Source: JBDNFP01 sp041689775
Lineage (GTDB): Bacteria; Bacteroidota; Bacteroidia; Cytophagales; Spirosomataceae
Assembly: GCA_041689775.1 (NCBI GenBank)
Contig: JBDNFP010000457.1
Location: 1-5,952, forward strand
Direction of reading: 5' to 3'
Length of the DNA: 5,952 nt
Of the stretch, positions 5,375 to 5,952 are shown one piece after another. Position 1 is the first letter of the stretch, and every line of letters begins with the position of its first letter. The notes under the pieces were generated by a model. The model was not told where the DNA came from. It made no database searches and was given only the letters and a program-made list of their open reading frames with translations. Position numbers and translations under genes: made by a program.

Positions 5375-5542
5375 ATGTACCCCGTCGCTCGGCCTTCGAA
5401 ACTTACTGGTTGGTTTCGACGTTCTCTAAGTTTCCCTAAATTTGACGAAGGGGTATCTTATAAAGTTTTTGGTGCTAATCAGCTAACCTTGATTTGCGAT
5501 CAGGACGGTCACCCGCTGGCGTTAAATCATTCAGCATTTTAG
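5375..5542 (+). CDS. Orphan 55-codon open frame, possibly a gene remnant
   Basis: An ATG-started frame of 55 codons ending in TAG. It opens M-Y-P-V-A-R-P-S-K-L-T-G-W-F-R-R and later reads F-D-E-G-V-S-Y-K-V-F-G-A, then L-T-L-I-C-D-Q-D-G-H-P-L. The middle looks like an ordinary folded protein rather than random translation, with alternating strands and a D-Q-D-G turn, but no family was recognised and there is no signal peptide or membrane segment. It could be a small gene or a fragment of a larger one. It is the best open frame in an otherwise empty stretch, 170 bases after the propeller gene. No ribosome binding site or promoter is evident. Confidence 0.3.
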   Translation: MYPVARPSKLTGWFRRSLSFPKFDEGVSYKVFGANQLTLICDQDGHPLALNHSAF

Positions 5543-5838
5543 CGCGACTATTCTTGTCTGGTAGTGTATAATCTAAGTTTAGGCTGCCATGAATTTAAAA
5601 TCGGTGGCACAAAAGGGTAGAGTTTCAATATGAATTTCTGTTTTGCGTTTAATTTATTTTACGAAACCTCTCGAAGGGCATACTGAATGCAACCACCCGG
5701 CGGACCGTTCGGCGATAGCCAAGCGGCTGCGGGAGGTTTAGATTTAACCTAATGTTGTACGTCATTAAATTTCAGTTGTCTTATAGCCATAGAGTTATGG
5801 TTTTTTCGTTTCTTGGCCTACCGTTAACTCTACAAACA
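5543..5838. other. Intergenic region with possible mobile-element upstream sequence
   Basis: No gene is seen on either strand. A G+C-rich patch at about 5690-5735 contains a small hairpin AGCC/GGCT (5717-5720/5725-5728) inside A+T-rich surroundings. The left end of the insertion sequence at the window's right edge should lie here, but its inverted repeat cannot be recognised without the other end. Confidence 0.4.
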
Positions 5839-5952
5839 ATGGGACAAGCCACGCCCTTCGCCTTGCGAAAGGAAATCATCGACCTTCGCCTTTCCGGCAT
5901 GAAGCATTCGCTTATTAGCGAGGCCTTACGTGTTCCCTATTCCACCGTCAAA
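5839..5952 (+). CDS. Partial transposase-like protein, N-terminal helix-turn-helix
   Basis: The frame runs off the right edge after 38 codons: M-G-Q-A-T-P-F-A-L-R-K-E-I-I-D-L-R-L-S-G, then M-K-H-S-L-I-S-E-A-L-R-V-P-Y-S-T-V-K. This is a homeodomain-like helix-turn-helix: a first helix L-R-K-E-I-I-D-L, the S-G-M-K turn, then a second helix and the recognition helix V-P-Y-S-T-V-K. The arrangement is typical of the N-terminus of IS481/IS630-type transposases, where it binds the terminal repeats; the DDE catalytic domain would lie beyond the window. An in-frame ATG at 5797 would add 14 hydrophobic residues unlike such proteins, so 5839 is preferred. A stand-alone regulator cannot be excluded from this fragment. 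Confidence 0.6.
   Translation, partial: MGQATPFALRKEIIDLRLSGMKHSLISEALRVPYSTVK

Noticed and set aside
1..5952. CRISPR array, tRNA or rRNA genes, replication origin
   Set aside because: No regularly spaced direct repeats, cloverleaf with TTCGA arm, rRNA sequence or iteron cluster was found by reading both strands.

Overview
The window looks like an accessory stretch of a Bacteroidota chromosome, probably Cytophagales (Spirosoma-like). The grounds are an AraC regulator with an ExsA-type N-terminal half, a small Bacteroidota-type lipoprotein, an outer-membrane barrel ending in Phe, a candidate TTTG/TAnnTTTG-type promoter, and no convincing Shine-Dalgarno sequences. The organism call is inference; no rRNA or other marker is present.

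Layout. 1-77 (-) is the coiled-coil N-terminus of a probable IS66-type transposase running off the left edge. 115-300 has no convincing gene but folds into a nested set of stems with an H-type pseudoknot, so it is a candidate structured RNA (possibly HEARO/omegaRNA-like), followed by a long hairpin at 308-385. Three intact minus-strand genes follow: a lipoprotein (392-901), a DUF2892 membrane protein (1229-1411) with an 18-bp hairpin after it, and an AraC-family regulator (1557-2414). 2484-3155 (-) is a decayed NIF3-like gene whose reading frame is broken by two frameshifts, internal stops and N-terminal loss. A perfect 26-bp hairpin (3251-3305) separates it from an outer-membrane beta-barrel gene (3312-4049, -). 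That gene is divergent from a secreted six-bladed tectonin/tachylectin-type beta-propeller gene (4422-5204, +). The rest is gene-poor, with one orphan 55-codon frame (5375-5542), and ends in the helix-turn-helix N-terminus of a transposase-like gene running off the right edge (5839-5952, +).

How the parts relate. No operon or pathway is visible: each gene is a single unit with its own hairpin or spacer. The two functionally suggestive genes are the divergent surface pair, an outer-membrane barrel and a secreted lectin-like propeller, which share a 372-bp regulatory gap. Mobile-element fragments at both edges, a pseudogene and repeat-like hairpins mark the region as a site of turnover. The most unusual items are the structured-RNA candidate near the left end and the propeller built from three copies of a two-blade unit.
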